From positions 22,393,020 through 22,457,019 of the forward strand of contig CM074189.1 in NCBI GenBank assembly GCA_037179385.1: DNA of 64,000 nucleotides, read 5' to 3'. Below are positions 36,551-52,639 of the stretch, one piece after another. The DNA is from Holothuria scabra (lineage: Eukaryota; Echinodermata; Holothuroidea; Aspidochirotida; Holothuriidae). The stretch's first letter is position 1. Each line of letters begins with the position of its first letter. Made by a program: the position numbers and the translations under genes. The notes beneath the pieces are model-generated. The model was not told the DNA's origin. It searched no databases and worked only from the letters and a program-made list of their open reading frames with translations.

Positions 36551-37935
36551 ATACTCAGATATAAGTACGGTTGGGCAGCTGTGTGAAGAGACGATAGGTC
36601 TGCCAGGGTTGTTGGCTTTGTGGATTTTGGGAAGCTGGTAGAAGTTAGAAATCTGTGGGCAAGGGTGGAGTAGAGAAGTAGCGTTTTAGGGTAGTTGTTT
36701 ATTGTCCATGAGTTGGGTCAAAGTGTTTTTAACTAACTTTTGGCACTCAGGAGTGGGGTCTTCTGGAAGTTCTAAATAAGCACTTCGGTCCGATAGCTGT
36801 TTGTTGGCCTCAGCGATATACAGGTCTTTCCGCCACACCACAACAGCACCGCCCTTGTTAGCTGGTTTAATAATGATATCCCTGTTAATTTTGAGGGATA
36901 AAATAGCATCTCGTTCTTCAGGACGAAGGTTACGCAGTGAGGTCATTTTAGGGGGAAGGAAATTGTTGACATCTTTGTTAAAGGTATTGATTACATTGTC
37001 AAGGGTGGGATTTTCTCCTGGCTTGGGCGTCCAGGAGGAACGGACAGGGTGTCATCCTGATGGTCTGTTATACCGAAATGGTAGCGAAGGCGGAGTGTCC
37101 TACAGGCAAGACGAAACGTCTCTGCGTATGGAAAACTCATCAGGAAGGGGGTTCAGTGGAACAAAGTTGAGACCTTTCGCTAAAACTTAGCGCTCAGAGG
37201 AAGAGAGTTCCAGATCGGGCGGAATGGTGACTACAAGCTTGGTGTCTGGCTGGTCATTAATGTTAGTTTCGGTTTGGGTGGGCGGGGATTCGGGCAACAG
37301 GGTAGCCAAGGTCTTGGATTTGGAGTCTTGTAAGAAATTATGTAGTCTGCGGTTGTAAATATGAATAAGAAAGCGAACTTCTGCAGCTTGGGGTAAGGCT
37401 TCAAACAGAAGTGACTTTTTTCCTCAATAGTCATGTCAAAAGAAGTCATCTTCCTTTCCATACTGCGAATGGTAGAGCGTATCAGACTGAAAGAACACGA
37501 GCGTAAGTATCGTGAGGTATCTCGTCTAAAATGAAAATCGTACTCGGATTGAACGTGAAAATTCAGTCTGAAACCTCTTGGAATTACACGTCTACGAAGA
37601 CAAGTTCCCAAGAAATTAATGTGGCTGGCAAATCTGGTCTTACCAAAGGTGGCAATGGCAAGAGAATAAATAATGGGAAAACTTTGGGCTGGGTAATGGG
37701 ATACTTCCTCCGTAAATCTCCTGCGGAGGTTCGAAACGAAATGTTTTAAGCTAGGCAAGAGGCCGTGAATAAAACAAAAAAATTGTATACGTGCTTGAAA
37801 ACGGGCACGATCAAACGGTAAATTGTACGACAGGAGACTTATAACAAGGACAAAAACCAATCTGGATAACTAACTATTAAAAGAGGGGTCCTGGACAGCA
37901 AGGGAGGGAGATCAGGGTACAAAAAGGTACGGCTG

Positions 37936-41590
<3,655 letters not shown>

Positions 41591-41596
41591 AATAAA

Positions 41597-41615
41597 AATA
41601 TATATATATATAAAT

Positions 41616-41648
<33 letters not shown>

Positions 41649-41653
41649 CATAC

Positions 41654-41694
<41 letters not shown>
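41597..41694. repeat. Imperfect (TA)n on right flank of foldback element
   Basis: TA repeats interrupted by ACATACA and TTTA, continuing the microsatellite context in which the foldback element sits. Confidence 0.9.
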
Positions 41695-41924
41695 AGGTCT
41701 ATAGAAGAATGAAAGTCATTACAAGATCTCAAAAAGACGTTTAGAATATCAAGTCCATGTGGCCAAATTTCTTATTCAGCCATAACTGTTAAAGCATAAT
41801 TAACAGCGGTAATAATAATTAATGCGGTAATTCTGTTGCCCATTGCAGTACCAAAGATTTGGAGGTAGTGCCTTACTTTTAATTCAAAATTGTTGTGTTT
41901 TAGAATAAAGTCTATTCAAGACAA

Positions 41925-42230
41925 AAATTCTTTGATAAAAAAATTCGAGAAACTATTAGTGGAGAGCAAAGATTTACATGCGGAAATACCTTCATGCATG
42001 AGGATATTAGTGTATAGGGTCGTGACATCCATAGTGACCAACAGAGAACCCGGGGGTATGTTGTCGATATCTTCCAAAATTCAAAGGAAGTGCGTAATGT
42101 CCTAAACGTAACTACTTATAGTAGGTATTAATGAATTAAGAACACTATCGATGTAACCTGTGAGATGTTCAGTAAGCGTTCCGATACACGGCACGATAGG
42201 TCTACCTGGAGGTAAAATGCTAGGGGACTT
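41925..42230 (-). pseudogene. Decayed Penelope-like RT fragment
   Basis: Minus-strand translation gives LPPGRPIVPCIGTLTEHLTG, then IDSVLNSLIPTISSYV-stop, and later LLVTMDVTTLYTNI. These align with the GRPIVS and MDVSSLYTSIP regions of PLE-A, with several stops between. It is clearly older than elements A and B and belongs to a third PLE lineage. Confidence 0.75.
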
Positions 42231-42239
42231 TGCTTAATC

Positions 42240-45200
42240 AAAAAAAAAAAAAAAATTGTCTCAAGTTCAGGTTTAGAAATATCTATACCATTACAGGTGA
42301 GGGACGCACTCTGGTGGAAATTAACTTCTCTTCAACTAGGAACGTGGTCTGTGCTCATAAAATCATCGCTGCTTTTTGGCGGTTTGTGCTGCTGGTTTTG
42401 TTTGTTTTGATTTTGCTACATTTGTTTTAACGCAAAACAAGAAACCGTCGACTGGCTTTATTCTATTTTTCGGTAAAAGCATTCTTACATTATGGTTCTT
42501 CAATGTAATGCAGGCAACTCAAGAAAAGAAAATTAGGACAGTTGAACAGCATCTTGACGTACAAGGTGCGAGAGGGGCACCCGCCTTCCCCATTCGGACA
42601 AAGACAGTTGGTTAAATCAGGGAAAGCATGAGCAAAACATGAAAAGCGGTGTCATTTTTCGGAGAAAACATGTTTTTGATCTGTCCCCCCCCCCCCAAAA
42701 AAAACCCGCATGCCTATAGCATCTACTAATGACCAATTCTTTTAGTAAATCTAAAAATCTTAATCCCACTTTCATTTCCTATCAGTCCTTTCCTATGTAG
42801 TGTAAATGAGTAAGTGAAAAAAGTATAAACAGTTGTATATAACCCTATGTGCTGTATAGAGGATTAGCCTACTTAAACCATGCATTGGCTCTCGAGGTCT
42901 ATTTCGATAGTCATAGTATTAGAAAACATATAGTAGTGTACTGTAGAAATTAACTCGTTCTCTTTCTCAGATCGGTTTTTGCATAAACTAACACGTGTGG
43001 TTATATTCGTCATTATGCATCCTTCAATCTTTGAATCATTTTTTCAGAATTTGGTGTCTGACTTATCTTCAGTCTCACTATCACGATTATGCCATGGCAG
43101 TCATCATGTCTTGATTCTCAAAACATTGAAACTTCGTAGCAATGATCAGTTTTCTACTTGCTAATAACTGTAATAGTTGGGGAGCAGACCACATTTTTGT
43201 GGACCTTATTCAGCAACTTTAGTACATGAAATGCATTCTGGGAGACCGTTTTTGGCCTAGCCTACTCGGAGCGAAAACAGACGCTCGTGAAAAATGTCAA
43301 TAAGCCTTGTTCATAAATAGTCTTACGTTATTGAGTATTTTGGCAAGTGAAGAAAAATAGAAAGTTCAATATTCAAAATTCAGTTGTGCTAGTAGATAGC
43401 GATTGTCAGGGAGTGAATCTTGACTCGATTCTTCCTCATAAGCTCCTGAGAACTCACTTGCAAAGTTTCAAACGGAATATTTCCTGTCTTCAAGGTAAAA
43501 ATATGTTGACATGTCATCGAAAAGAAAGAGAACAAATAATGTTTCCAAAATATTGTGGGACCTTCCTTTTTGTCCCTCTTTCTTTAGAAAACATGATATA
43601 CAAAAGAAAGTGCCATTGTTCTGCTTATCTTTGCATTGTGTATACATACTTTTGCATCACTGTACGTGCCAGCCAAATGCATAGCATTGTGTTGGATCTT
43701 GTATTGCTACCTACCATCATGCACGGCGTTCCAAGATGGTTGACTGATTACTGCAAAAGATTCGTAGCATAAAAAGCGGGATTGACCGTCTTCAGGAAAA
43801 TTGGAATAATTTATCAATGAACCTACATGAAAAGGTATTTTTTTTTTGTCATAGTTGGAGCATTTGGTAATAGTTGGGCAGCTTTGGGGATGATGTAGGG
43901 TCAAATGTGTGACCCGGATTTGCCCAACCTTCGAAATGGTGACCTTAAATCTCAGGTGATTCTTGGGACTTTTGATCGAGATTTTCGCCTGGAATTGGTT
44001 ATGATAACTTCCGAAGTACTTCCACACTTCTAACGAAATGAAACGGGTTATGGTTTAAACACTTGAATCATAAGACTTAGAGCAAATGCAAATCTGTTAT
44101 CTTATACTTACCATGGAGATTTCATATGCTAAGACATCTTTATGACAGACTTTACAATCCTGACGAACGGACCGTCGGTAAAACCGGTGTTAAGGAAGTT
44201 GTAAACAGCCTTATAACCTTCAATAACTCAACCGATCAATGATATCTTTAAAAATACCGTGCTATTTGCAAGCGGAAAATGGAACCAGACTATATTCTTG
44301 TGAATAGACCAATTTGTTAATAAGTTGTGCACGCTTTCGAATTTTGAAGTGATACACTCAGGTCCAAAATTTACCACTGTAAAACGATATTACATGTTTG
44401 ATAGAGCACCACAAGGCCCAACAAAGCTGCAGTTAGAACAACTAGATATTCCTTTATTATTCACCAGGCGACCGGTGTAGCAGAGTAATCATGCTGGAGA
44501 AGTAAGGCGACCGGAACGTTTAGGCTACATAGCAGTGACGTACAACTGTGACCGTTGCATTGAGTAACTTATCCGGGTAAATGCTCCCAATGTCGACGTG
44601 ATATTTATGATAGTTTTACTACATATTTTTAAGAGTACGCCCCCTATCGAAGGTGAAATGAAAAACAGGGCACATGCTGGTATCGAAAGGTGTGTTAGTG
44701 TTTATGTTACCAACTCTGAAACACATGAGAAATGTTAATCTATTGGGAGCTTCCTGTCTATACTAGCTTTGTATACAACCAAACACGTGACATTGCATAT
44801 CATACAGGACAAATCCTTGGGTCCGAAACGTTATGCACATACCATGTAACATACAATATTACGCTATGACCGGGTGACTGATCTAAAATAGGTGAGTGAA
44901 ACGAACAGTAAGATGATGGAAAGGAAATAGTTTCCTTTGTCATAACATAGGCGCTATTAGAATGAAATTTTCAGTGTGCGCGACTCCTCCAATGTTAATT
45001 CTGGAGTTCAGTAAGCATGTATATTTCGTATGTAGACGTTCTGATTTATGCCACGATAGGTAACGAAGCACAATTTATGCTGGACATTCAAACAGCTGCG
45101 AATAAAAATGTTTTTACGTATTTCTTGTCATATCCCAAATTTTAGCGATAATTCCAGGAATGGCGCCAGGATTTGCCAGACAGGAAGCAAGCACCACGAC

Positions 45201-46979
45201 AGGGGAGACATTATTTCAAGGCCCCACAAAGGCGATGGGTTAGCCTTAGAGGGACGTTACCTTACAGTATTTCAGGGGCCCCTCTTTAATTAGCGCGCCG
45301 AAATTTTTGGCACGATATTTAAAAAATGCGAATCTGAGGTTCGCTTTGAGCAAGAAATTTTTTGTAAAGCTTTCTGGCCATCAACATGTCGGGGGTGTTT
45401 ATAGAAAGTTCTGTCGTTCACGTGAGCAACATAATAAAACGTTACGTGGGCGACAGCTGAAATTCTTTTGGGATAACCCATTAATCGTAACAGGCCTACG
45501 TAGTAGGCTCTCAGACAAAACTAGAAATTTGCCCGAAAAGTTTTCCCTCTTTTTAAAGATTCGAGAAGGAAGGGCTCTTTACATTGGAGAAATTGTGGAA
45601 TTTAATGAAGGAATTTTTTTAGGTTTGGAATGGAAAATTTAAGGTTTTTATTAAGTGATATGCCTTTCAAAAAGCCAACCTGTGGAAAATTTCGGGATGA
45701 TTGACGGATATTGGCTTAGTATGGTTTTTATTGTGTGGAGTATCTACCAAACTTGGAAAATTTTATCATTTTTAAACAAATATTTAAATATGTGACGCCT
45801 TTATATTAGGGAAAAATTGTAAATTTATGACAAATTTAGGGGCTTTTATGAAAGGCTCATGAGAAAAACAAGTAGTGGGCGACTGTTTTGTAGGGGATAA
45901 TGAATATCATCAAGCAGATTAAGGCCCTTGGACGATATTGGTAAATTTTCCGCGTAAAAGGTTTGGCTTCGCATATATATAAAGTGTCACAGTATATATA
46001 TTGATATAGACGTACGGGAGAGTTTCAACAGGAGCGGAGGGCGGGAGGCGTTCAGATTTTTTTTTTTTTGTCTTAAGAATGTTATCCCGACTATGTCGGC
46101 GGAGCGCCCAGGAATTTCGGGAAGATTCAGAACCCCACACTGCCGGAAACTACATTTCCTAGGCTCGTAACTAGAAACAAAGAAGTCATTATTTTGAGCT
46201 TTCTTGCTCAAACGTGATTGCAACGATTTTACAATAATTGCAAGAATGCTGATGTTGTTTTTTCACTGAAAAGACCAGAAATTAAAGAGATAGCTATCTT
46301 TTTCTAAATATTCCACACAACTTGGGGCCGGACAAAAATATTGCGTTTTTACCTGGGTAAGATATGAAACGACCTATCAAAGGAAGGCTTATCTCACCTC
46401 AGTAAAAATCATTTTGTGCACACTGTTCTCCGTTAAAGAAAAGACTTTGATTTTCCTCTGAAATCAGCTTCTTAAGAATAGAAGGAATTTTATTTTTCTA
46501 TCTTCTGGGTTGCTTAGGGGTACTTCACTAAAAATGACACCAAAAGTTCATTTTTTTCCATGATCAATTATATTTTCCTTCACTCAAGGTAACTCCTCTG
46601 TAATAAACACATTTAATTGGTAATTAACCAGCCCATCAACAACAATCTGTAAGGTAGTCACAAGGCAACTCCGTATACAAAAAATACAGAATAATTGACA
46701 TTGTTCCTAAGAAGTTATCTACAAGGGAGTGAGAAATATACATTCATCTTACATTTAATCCCCACCAAAAGACGCCATGCTACCAAGAAAACATTAAACA
46801 AACAAAGCATTAATACAAACATGCATTTTTACAATCACCTTAAAGGAAAATGAGTGATTTCCCAAGATGGCATCTATAAGGGGGTCACTGGCCACTACCC
46901 CCTATAATTTCCCAAGTTGAAAGGCATAAAAATAGTTTGTACACTTTTTTAGAGGAATTCATCATTTTTTGTAATACAG
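42240..46979. other. Intergenic, mostly unannotatable
   Basis: It contains short poly-A and poly-C runs at 42239-42255 and 42686-42696. At 45.29-45.9 kb lies a segment with similarities to the dispersed repeat (GCGCGCCGAAATTTTTGGC type). A 141-codon plus-strand frame at 43347-43772 has no recognisable domain. Upstream exons of the methyltransferase-like gene may lie here but I could not identify them. Confidence 0.35.
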
Positions 46980-49900
46980 GGTGAAACAAAGGGGACTGTG
47001 AAACTTATGATTAAACTTGCTACCATCAATGATGAGAATTATGAGCTCCTGCAGGAAGTCCTGACCCTTCACAGTAATGGTAAGCTAAAAGGACAGAATC
47101 TGTCAACAACTGATCTGGTGAATGGCCCAAGCATGAAGCCGTATGTTCTGTCCCCCTTACCAGGACTCCCAGCAAGGGCTGTCAACAAAATGTTAACAGA
47201 GGTGAAGGACTGCAATATGACAGTGGGAGAAATGCAGAAAGAGGCAAAAATTCTGAACAAGCTAGGAACAATTCAGAAGATGTTCCTTGACCTTATGGCC
47301 ATTAGAACATGGGATGAAGCAGAGGCAAGGTTCCCAACAGCAACAACGCGAGAAGTGCTGGAACACTTCACCCAGTTTAACCTCCGCACAACACCTAGTG
47401 AGCTCAAGACCTTTTGTACTCAGCTCCGTAAGGAAGAAAATATGCATTGTGAAGGAAGCTTTAAAGGGGCAAATGGAGCAATTGGCCATATCCTTCATTG
47501 TGAACTGAAGTCATTTGATGGGGACCAAGTTCTTCAGGAAGTTCCTGCATTTACCGGGGCAGCTCTGATTGTTCTGGATATGCCTGAGGTAAGCCATATA
47601 TGTAAATTTTTTAAAAAGCTATGAAAGTGACATTGTTTTTTAACCCCTAAAACACTGATCGCAGTCATTTTTTGGGTGATCTTTTTAAAAAAAAATTCTT
47701 TCTAAACTGTTTGTATCCCAGAGTATAGAGATGTTGAAGAGGTTTCTTAAGTTACAAAATGTTGATATTTTGTACTTTTGTGCTGTTTGTTGTAACTGAA
47801 ATATGATAATGATATTAGGGTAATTCTTACTGAGAAAAACGTGGTCGTTGGTCAGACAACCAACTCTTAACCGTTTAACTGTTGTCCATGCGGAATTTTA
47901 GTTGTCCCAGACAACCGCAAATCCGATCCCTGTAACAAGTGCATTTCTTTTGCGACATTTGGACAACCACACAACAAACCTGAGCCCTGCAACAGGTGCA
48001 TGTCAACTGGGAAAGTTATGCCAGCATGGTTGCAACATAAGCTGAATTGTTTTGAGATTTAAAATTCACTTATTTTTTCTGTTGAAGGAGTGGTCATGGA
48101 CAGATGTGAAGAAGTTTAGCAATGCCGTCACATCAATGAACTTAAATGAAAACATGGGCCACTTCACTGTTGCAGTTCTCAGTCCAGTTAAGGAGATGGC
48201 AGCCGTGGAAAGGGCCATTCTAGAAACCAGGCATTTTAGCGACCCAGTCTCTCTTTTTTACATGGTCAGGAATCAAGCTGCGAGTAAGTACAACCATGGA
48301 GCTATAACGGATGGTGTTAAAGCACCCTGTCCAATCCAGTTATATAAGACGATGGGTATATAGAGTATTCTAATCCCTTTTCAGGGAATGGACTTTGCTT
48401 CACAGGCCCTTTAGTTAAATTTGTTTCATTTGTTCCAATTTGTTTCGAGTTTGCACATCTAAGAGCTTCTTGTCCGAAAACTTGATAGCATATTTTCCTT
48501 TTTGTGTATTTTCAGCTGATGGTAAACTCCTGAAGGATTGTGTAAAAGGTGTAACCCTTGCCACTAGGGGACTTGATTACAACCTGCTGTGGAAAGGAAA
48601 ACACAACAGGAATTACCTGGAGGTTGATATTGATCCCTTAGTCACCATCGATGGAGTAGTAGTCGATCCTGGGCAAAAGCCACTTGAGCTGTATCAGGAA
48701 CTGATTGTAGCTTTGACAACACCAAAACAGTGGGTGATAGATGCTTGCAGTGGGACAGGTAAGTCGCATAGATTTTAGATTGATGTCATTTGGATGAGGG
48801 AGTGGAGATTTTAAAATATAACCATATTTAAATGATAAGTACAACCCTTTTGGGCATTTTGACAGACGTACGCAGAGAAAATCAGTTTTTGGTACTTTGC
48901 ACCTTTACCGCTAATTTCATCTGATGTGGGGCCTTACTATCAACAGTTAACATACAATAACTAAAGAATATATAACTTGTTACAAGTGTAAACAAGTTTC
49001 ATATTAAAAACAAAAAGTTGTGGTTTAAAGGGGTCCTGCTAAAAAATGTGACGGATGTACAAAGTTTTGTGACGGGCGTACACCATCAGATTTTTTAAGA
49101 GAAACAGCAGTTTCTTTCAACTACTTACAGTTTTTAACAAGGTGGAACATGAAATTTGTAATAAGTATAGACAAGTTTCAATTTAAAAAGAAAAAGTGAA
49201 GTTTAAAGGGGTTCTGTTAAAAAATGTGATTGACTTATAAACTATTGTGAGAAACCCACACCATTAGAGTATATCCCCCCCCCCTCCCACACATCACTGC
49301 CTTCCCATGCAAACTCACCAAAGCTAAAATTACAGGCCCCAAGTATTCAGCCTGAAAAGTTGAATTTGCAGCTGGGCGAGCTACATTGATGAAGATTAAA
49401 ACATCTACTAAAAACAGTCAACAGTAAGTTTTAACAATCACATATTGTGATCAATAAAATATCCAAATTTTATGCAACATTGGGCTTAAAAATATTGTAC
49501 TTTGTAGCATTAAATTTTGACACTCCATGTTTTTTATCCCTGATGCTATCATCCCCCATATGTCATCTACTGTATATAGAATAGGACACAACATGATTTT
49601 TTGCGTGCTTGGTGCCCAGCATTTATAAGCAATGGAGTAGGCAAAACAAGCCAGTGAGCCACAACTGGAGAAAAGGCCATGGCCGGCTCATCTAACATTA
49701 ATTGGTTATAGAAACTGGGCCGTAAAACCTCATCTAACTTTCAGATTCAAAACTATAATACATTTAGTACATAACCAGCCTCTAAATGCATTATCTGTAA
49801 ACTCTCCAGTAGTATTCCTGGAAATATTGCACTGATAACATTTTATTTACTGTATGTTTAATGGTTAAAATGAAAATTTTAACTTCAAATTCTACTTCAC

Positions 49901-50467
49901 CCACCCCCCCCATTGTTAATATTCAATAACTTAAACAAAAAATGTTTCTGCTTTCTGCAGGAAGAAAAAATAATGTTTTTTTGTGAAGGACGTACAGTGA
50001 AAACTTATTCATGTCGATACCCCCTTAAATATGAAAATAAAAAAATTGTAGCCTAGTTGTGGTACATGTTCGAGAGAATAACACAAAATGCATCCAAAAT
50101 ACTAGCTTTGACTTACTGTACCTTCACTACAGCATTCATTATGAAAATTGCATAATTGGACTTCTTTTCTTGTTGCTACGGTTACTTGGCGAACAGAATT
50201 TCAAAGGGTAAGGATATTTTAAAGATTTTTTTTGTTTTTCATTTTTGCACAGGCACAGGGTGTATTGCAGCCTTGTCAGAGGGTCGAAATTTTGTAGGGC
50301 TAGAGATGGATGAAGAGATGCTTTGCCATTCCAAATTGAGAATCAGTAAAGAGTTAAAACAAGAGAAAGAAGAACTGCGAGGTCCTGAAGAGGTTGAAGT
50401 TGAAGGGATGGAGGCACTAAATGACACCCTTCAAAGCCAAGATGACTCTGAAACTCTTGCAGACTGA
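46980..50467 (+). CDS. DNA methyltransferase-fold protein (N4/N6 type), 5' end missing
   Basis: Exons: 46980-47588, 48088-48283, 48516-48758, 50253-50467 (stop TGA at 50465-50467), with joining phases 0, 1 and 1 and GT/AG sites. The first exon opens at an acceptor (TAATACAG), so one or more 5' exons are missing. After an N-terminal region of about 180 residues, a strand-loop reads LIVLDMPE(E)WSW, in the position of the catalytic (D/N/S)PP(Y/W) motif IV. About 140 residues later comes motif I, VIDACSGTGTGCIAALSEGR, then NFVGLEMDEEMLCHSKLRI. Motif IV before motif I is the permuted order of N6/N4 amino-methyltransferases. DMPE lacks the usual PP-aromatic, so activity is doubtful. The C-terminus is acidic and low complexity. 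It might be a captured or domesticated bacterial or transposon enzyme; the substrate is unknown. Confidence 0.75.
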
Positions 50468-50749
50468 TTTTTATGAGGGGCTGACGATCCTCTCCTTTCT
50501 GATGACAGGGTTCATATGCAGGTTTCAAAGCGTTTCTGTTTTGAAGTTTGGGAGATAATGCTACGATAACAGTCTATACTAAGTGAATCATCACTTCATA
50601 AAGCCCTATTTTTAAGAAGTAAAAATTTTAATACATTTGATCAACCTTGATAATCATTGGAAAGTGTGTACGAACTACTGAACCCCTAACTACCAACTGT
50701 TTTGCTCACTCAGACAAGAACTTTATGAGGTTTTTAAAAATGTTGCTGC

Positions 50750-52620
50750 TTTCGGCCATTGCTGGATTTCCTTTTTGATGTTTGTAAAAATGCTTATGGT
50801 TGTATTAGGGGTTGGCCAGCGACACCCTTATAGAGGCCGTCTATGGGCATTGCTGAATTTCCTTTAAAATGTTTGTCAAAATGCTCATGTTTGTATTAGG
50901 GGTTCGCCAGCAACACCCTTATAGATGCTGTCTTTGGACATTGCTGAATTTCTTTAAAATGTTTATGAAAATGCTTATGGTTGTATTATGGGTTCGCCAG
51001 GGACACCCTCATAGAGGCTGTCTATGGGCATTGCTGAATTTTCTTTAAAATGTTTGGAAAAATGCTTATGTTCTTATTAGGGGTTGGCCAGCGACACCCT
51101 TATAGATGCTGCCTTTGGACATTGCTGAATTTCCTTTAAAATGTTTGTAAAAATGCTTATGTTTGTATTAGGGGTTGGCCAGCGACACCCTTATAGAGAC
51201 TGTGTATGAGCATTGCTGAATTTCCTTTAAAATGTTTGTAAAAAATGCTTATGTTTGTATTAGGGGTTGGCCAGCGACACCCTTATAGAGACTGTGTATG
51301 AGCATTGCTGAATTTCCTTTAAAATGTTTGGAAAAATGCTTACGTTCTTATTAGGGGTTGGCCAGCGACACCCTTATAGATGCTGCCTTTGGACATTGCT
51401 GAATTTCCTTTAAAATGTTTGGAAAAATGCTTATGTTCTTATTAGGGGTTGGCCAGCGACACCCTTATAGAGACTGTCTATGAGCATTGCTGAATTTCCT
51501 TTAAAATGTTTGTAAAAATTCTTGTGTTTGTATTAGGGGTTGGCCAGCGACACCCTTATAGAGACTGTCTATGAGCATTGCTGAATTTCCTTTAAAATGT
51601 TTGGAAAAATGCTTATGTTTTTATTAGGGGTTGGCCAGCGACACCCTTACAGAGACTGTGTATGAGCATTGCTGAATTTCCTTTATAATGTTTGTAAAAA
51701 TGCTTATGTTTGTATTAGGGGTTGGCCAGCGACACCCTTATAGAGACTGTCTATGAGCATTGCTGAATTTCCTTTAAAATGTTTATAAAAATGCTTATGT
51801 TTGTATTATGGGTTGGCCAGCGACACCCTTATAGAGACTGTCTATGAGCATTGCTGAATTTCCTTTAAAATGTTTATAAAAATGCTTATGTTTGTATTAG
51901 GGGTTGGCCAGCGACACCCTTATAGAGACTTTGTATGAGCATTGCTGAATTTCCTTTAAAATGTTTGGAAAAATGCTTATGTTCTTATTAGGGGTTGGCC
52001 AGCGACACCCTTATAGATGCTGCCTTTGGACATTGCTGAATTTCCTTTAAAATGTTTGGAAAAATGCTTATGTTCTTATTAGGAGTTGGCCAGGGACCCC
52101 CTTATAGATGCCATCTTGGGGAGTTGCTGAATTTCCTTTAAAATGTTTGTAAAAATGCTTATGTTTGTATTAGGGGTTGGCCAGCGACACCCTTATAGAG
52201 ACTTTGTATGAGCATTGCTGAATTTCCTTTAAAATGTTTGGAAAAATGCCTATGTTCTTATTAGGGGTTGGCCAGCGACACCCTTATAGATGCTGCCTTT
52301 GGACATTGCTGAATTTCCTTTAAAATGTTTGGAAAAATGCTTATGTTCTTATTAGGAGTTGGCCAGGGACCCCCTTATAGATGCCATCTTGGGGAGTTGC
52401 TGAATTTCCTTTAAAATGTTTGTAAAAATGCTTATGTTTTTATTAGGGGTTGGCCAGCGACACCCTTATAGATGCTGTCTTTGGGCATTGCTGAATTTCC
52501 TGTGTAATGTTTGTAAAAATGTTTATGTTTGTATTAGGGATTGATCAGTGTCACCCTTATAGATGCCATCTTTGGGCATTGCTTTATTCTCTTCAGGAAG
52601 ATTGTTAGAATGCATATTTT
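50750..52620. repeat. 91-bp minisatellite, about 20 units
   Basis: Head-to-tail units with starts (GGGGTTGGCC) spaced 91-92 bp, for example at 51080, 51171 and 51263. The core is TTGGCCAGCGACACCCTTAT, then GCATTGCTGAATTTCCTTTA. Several unit subtypes alternate, and 273-bp trimers repeat as blocks starting at 51900, 52173 and 52446. The array starts about 280 bp after the stop codon of the methyltransferase-like gene. The first candidate AATAAA (52634-52639) lies beyond the array, so it may be transcribed as 3' UTR. Confidence 0.95.
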
Positions 52621-52633
52621 TGAATACTGTTTA

Positions 52634-52639
52634 AATAAA
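52634..52639 (+). promoter_or_regulatory. Candidate polyadenylation signal
   Basis: AATAAA right after the minisatellite, followed by a TG-rich stretch (GGTTAGAGTTGTGTTT). I saw none between the stop codon at 50467 and here, so the methyltransferase-like transcript may extend through the repeats. Confidence 0.35.

Noticed and set aside
43347..43772. 141-codon plus-strand frame
   Set aside because: No recognisable domain, splice context or repeat relationship; compatible with chance.
45307..45642. 111-codon plus-strand frame
   Set aside because: Overlaps sequence resembling the dispersed repeat family; no protein family seen.
50750..52620. CRISPR-like array
   Set aside because: Units are contiguous 91-bp tandem copies with no unique spacers, in an intron-containing animal genome.
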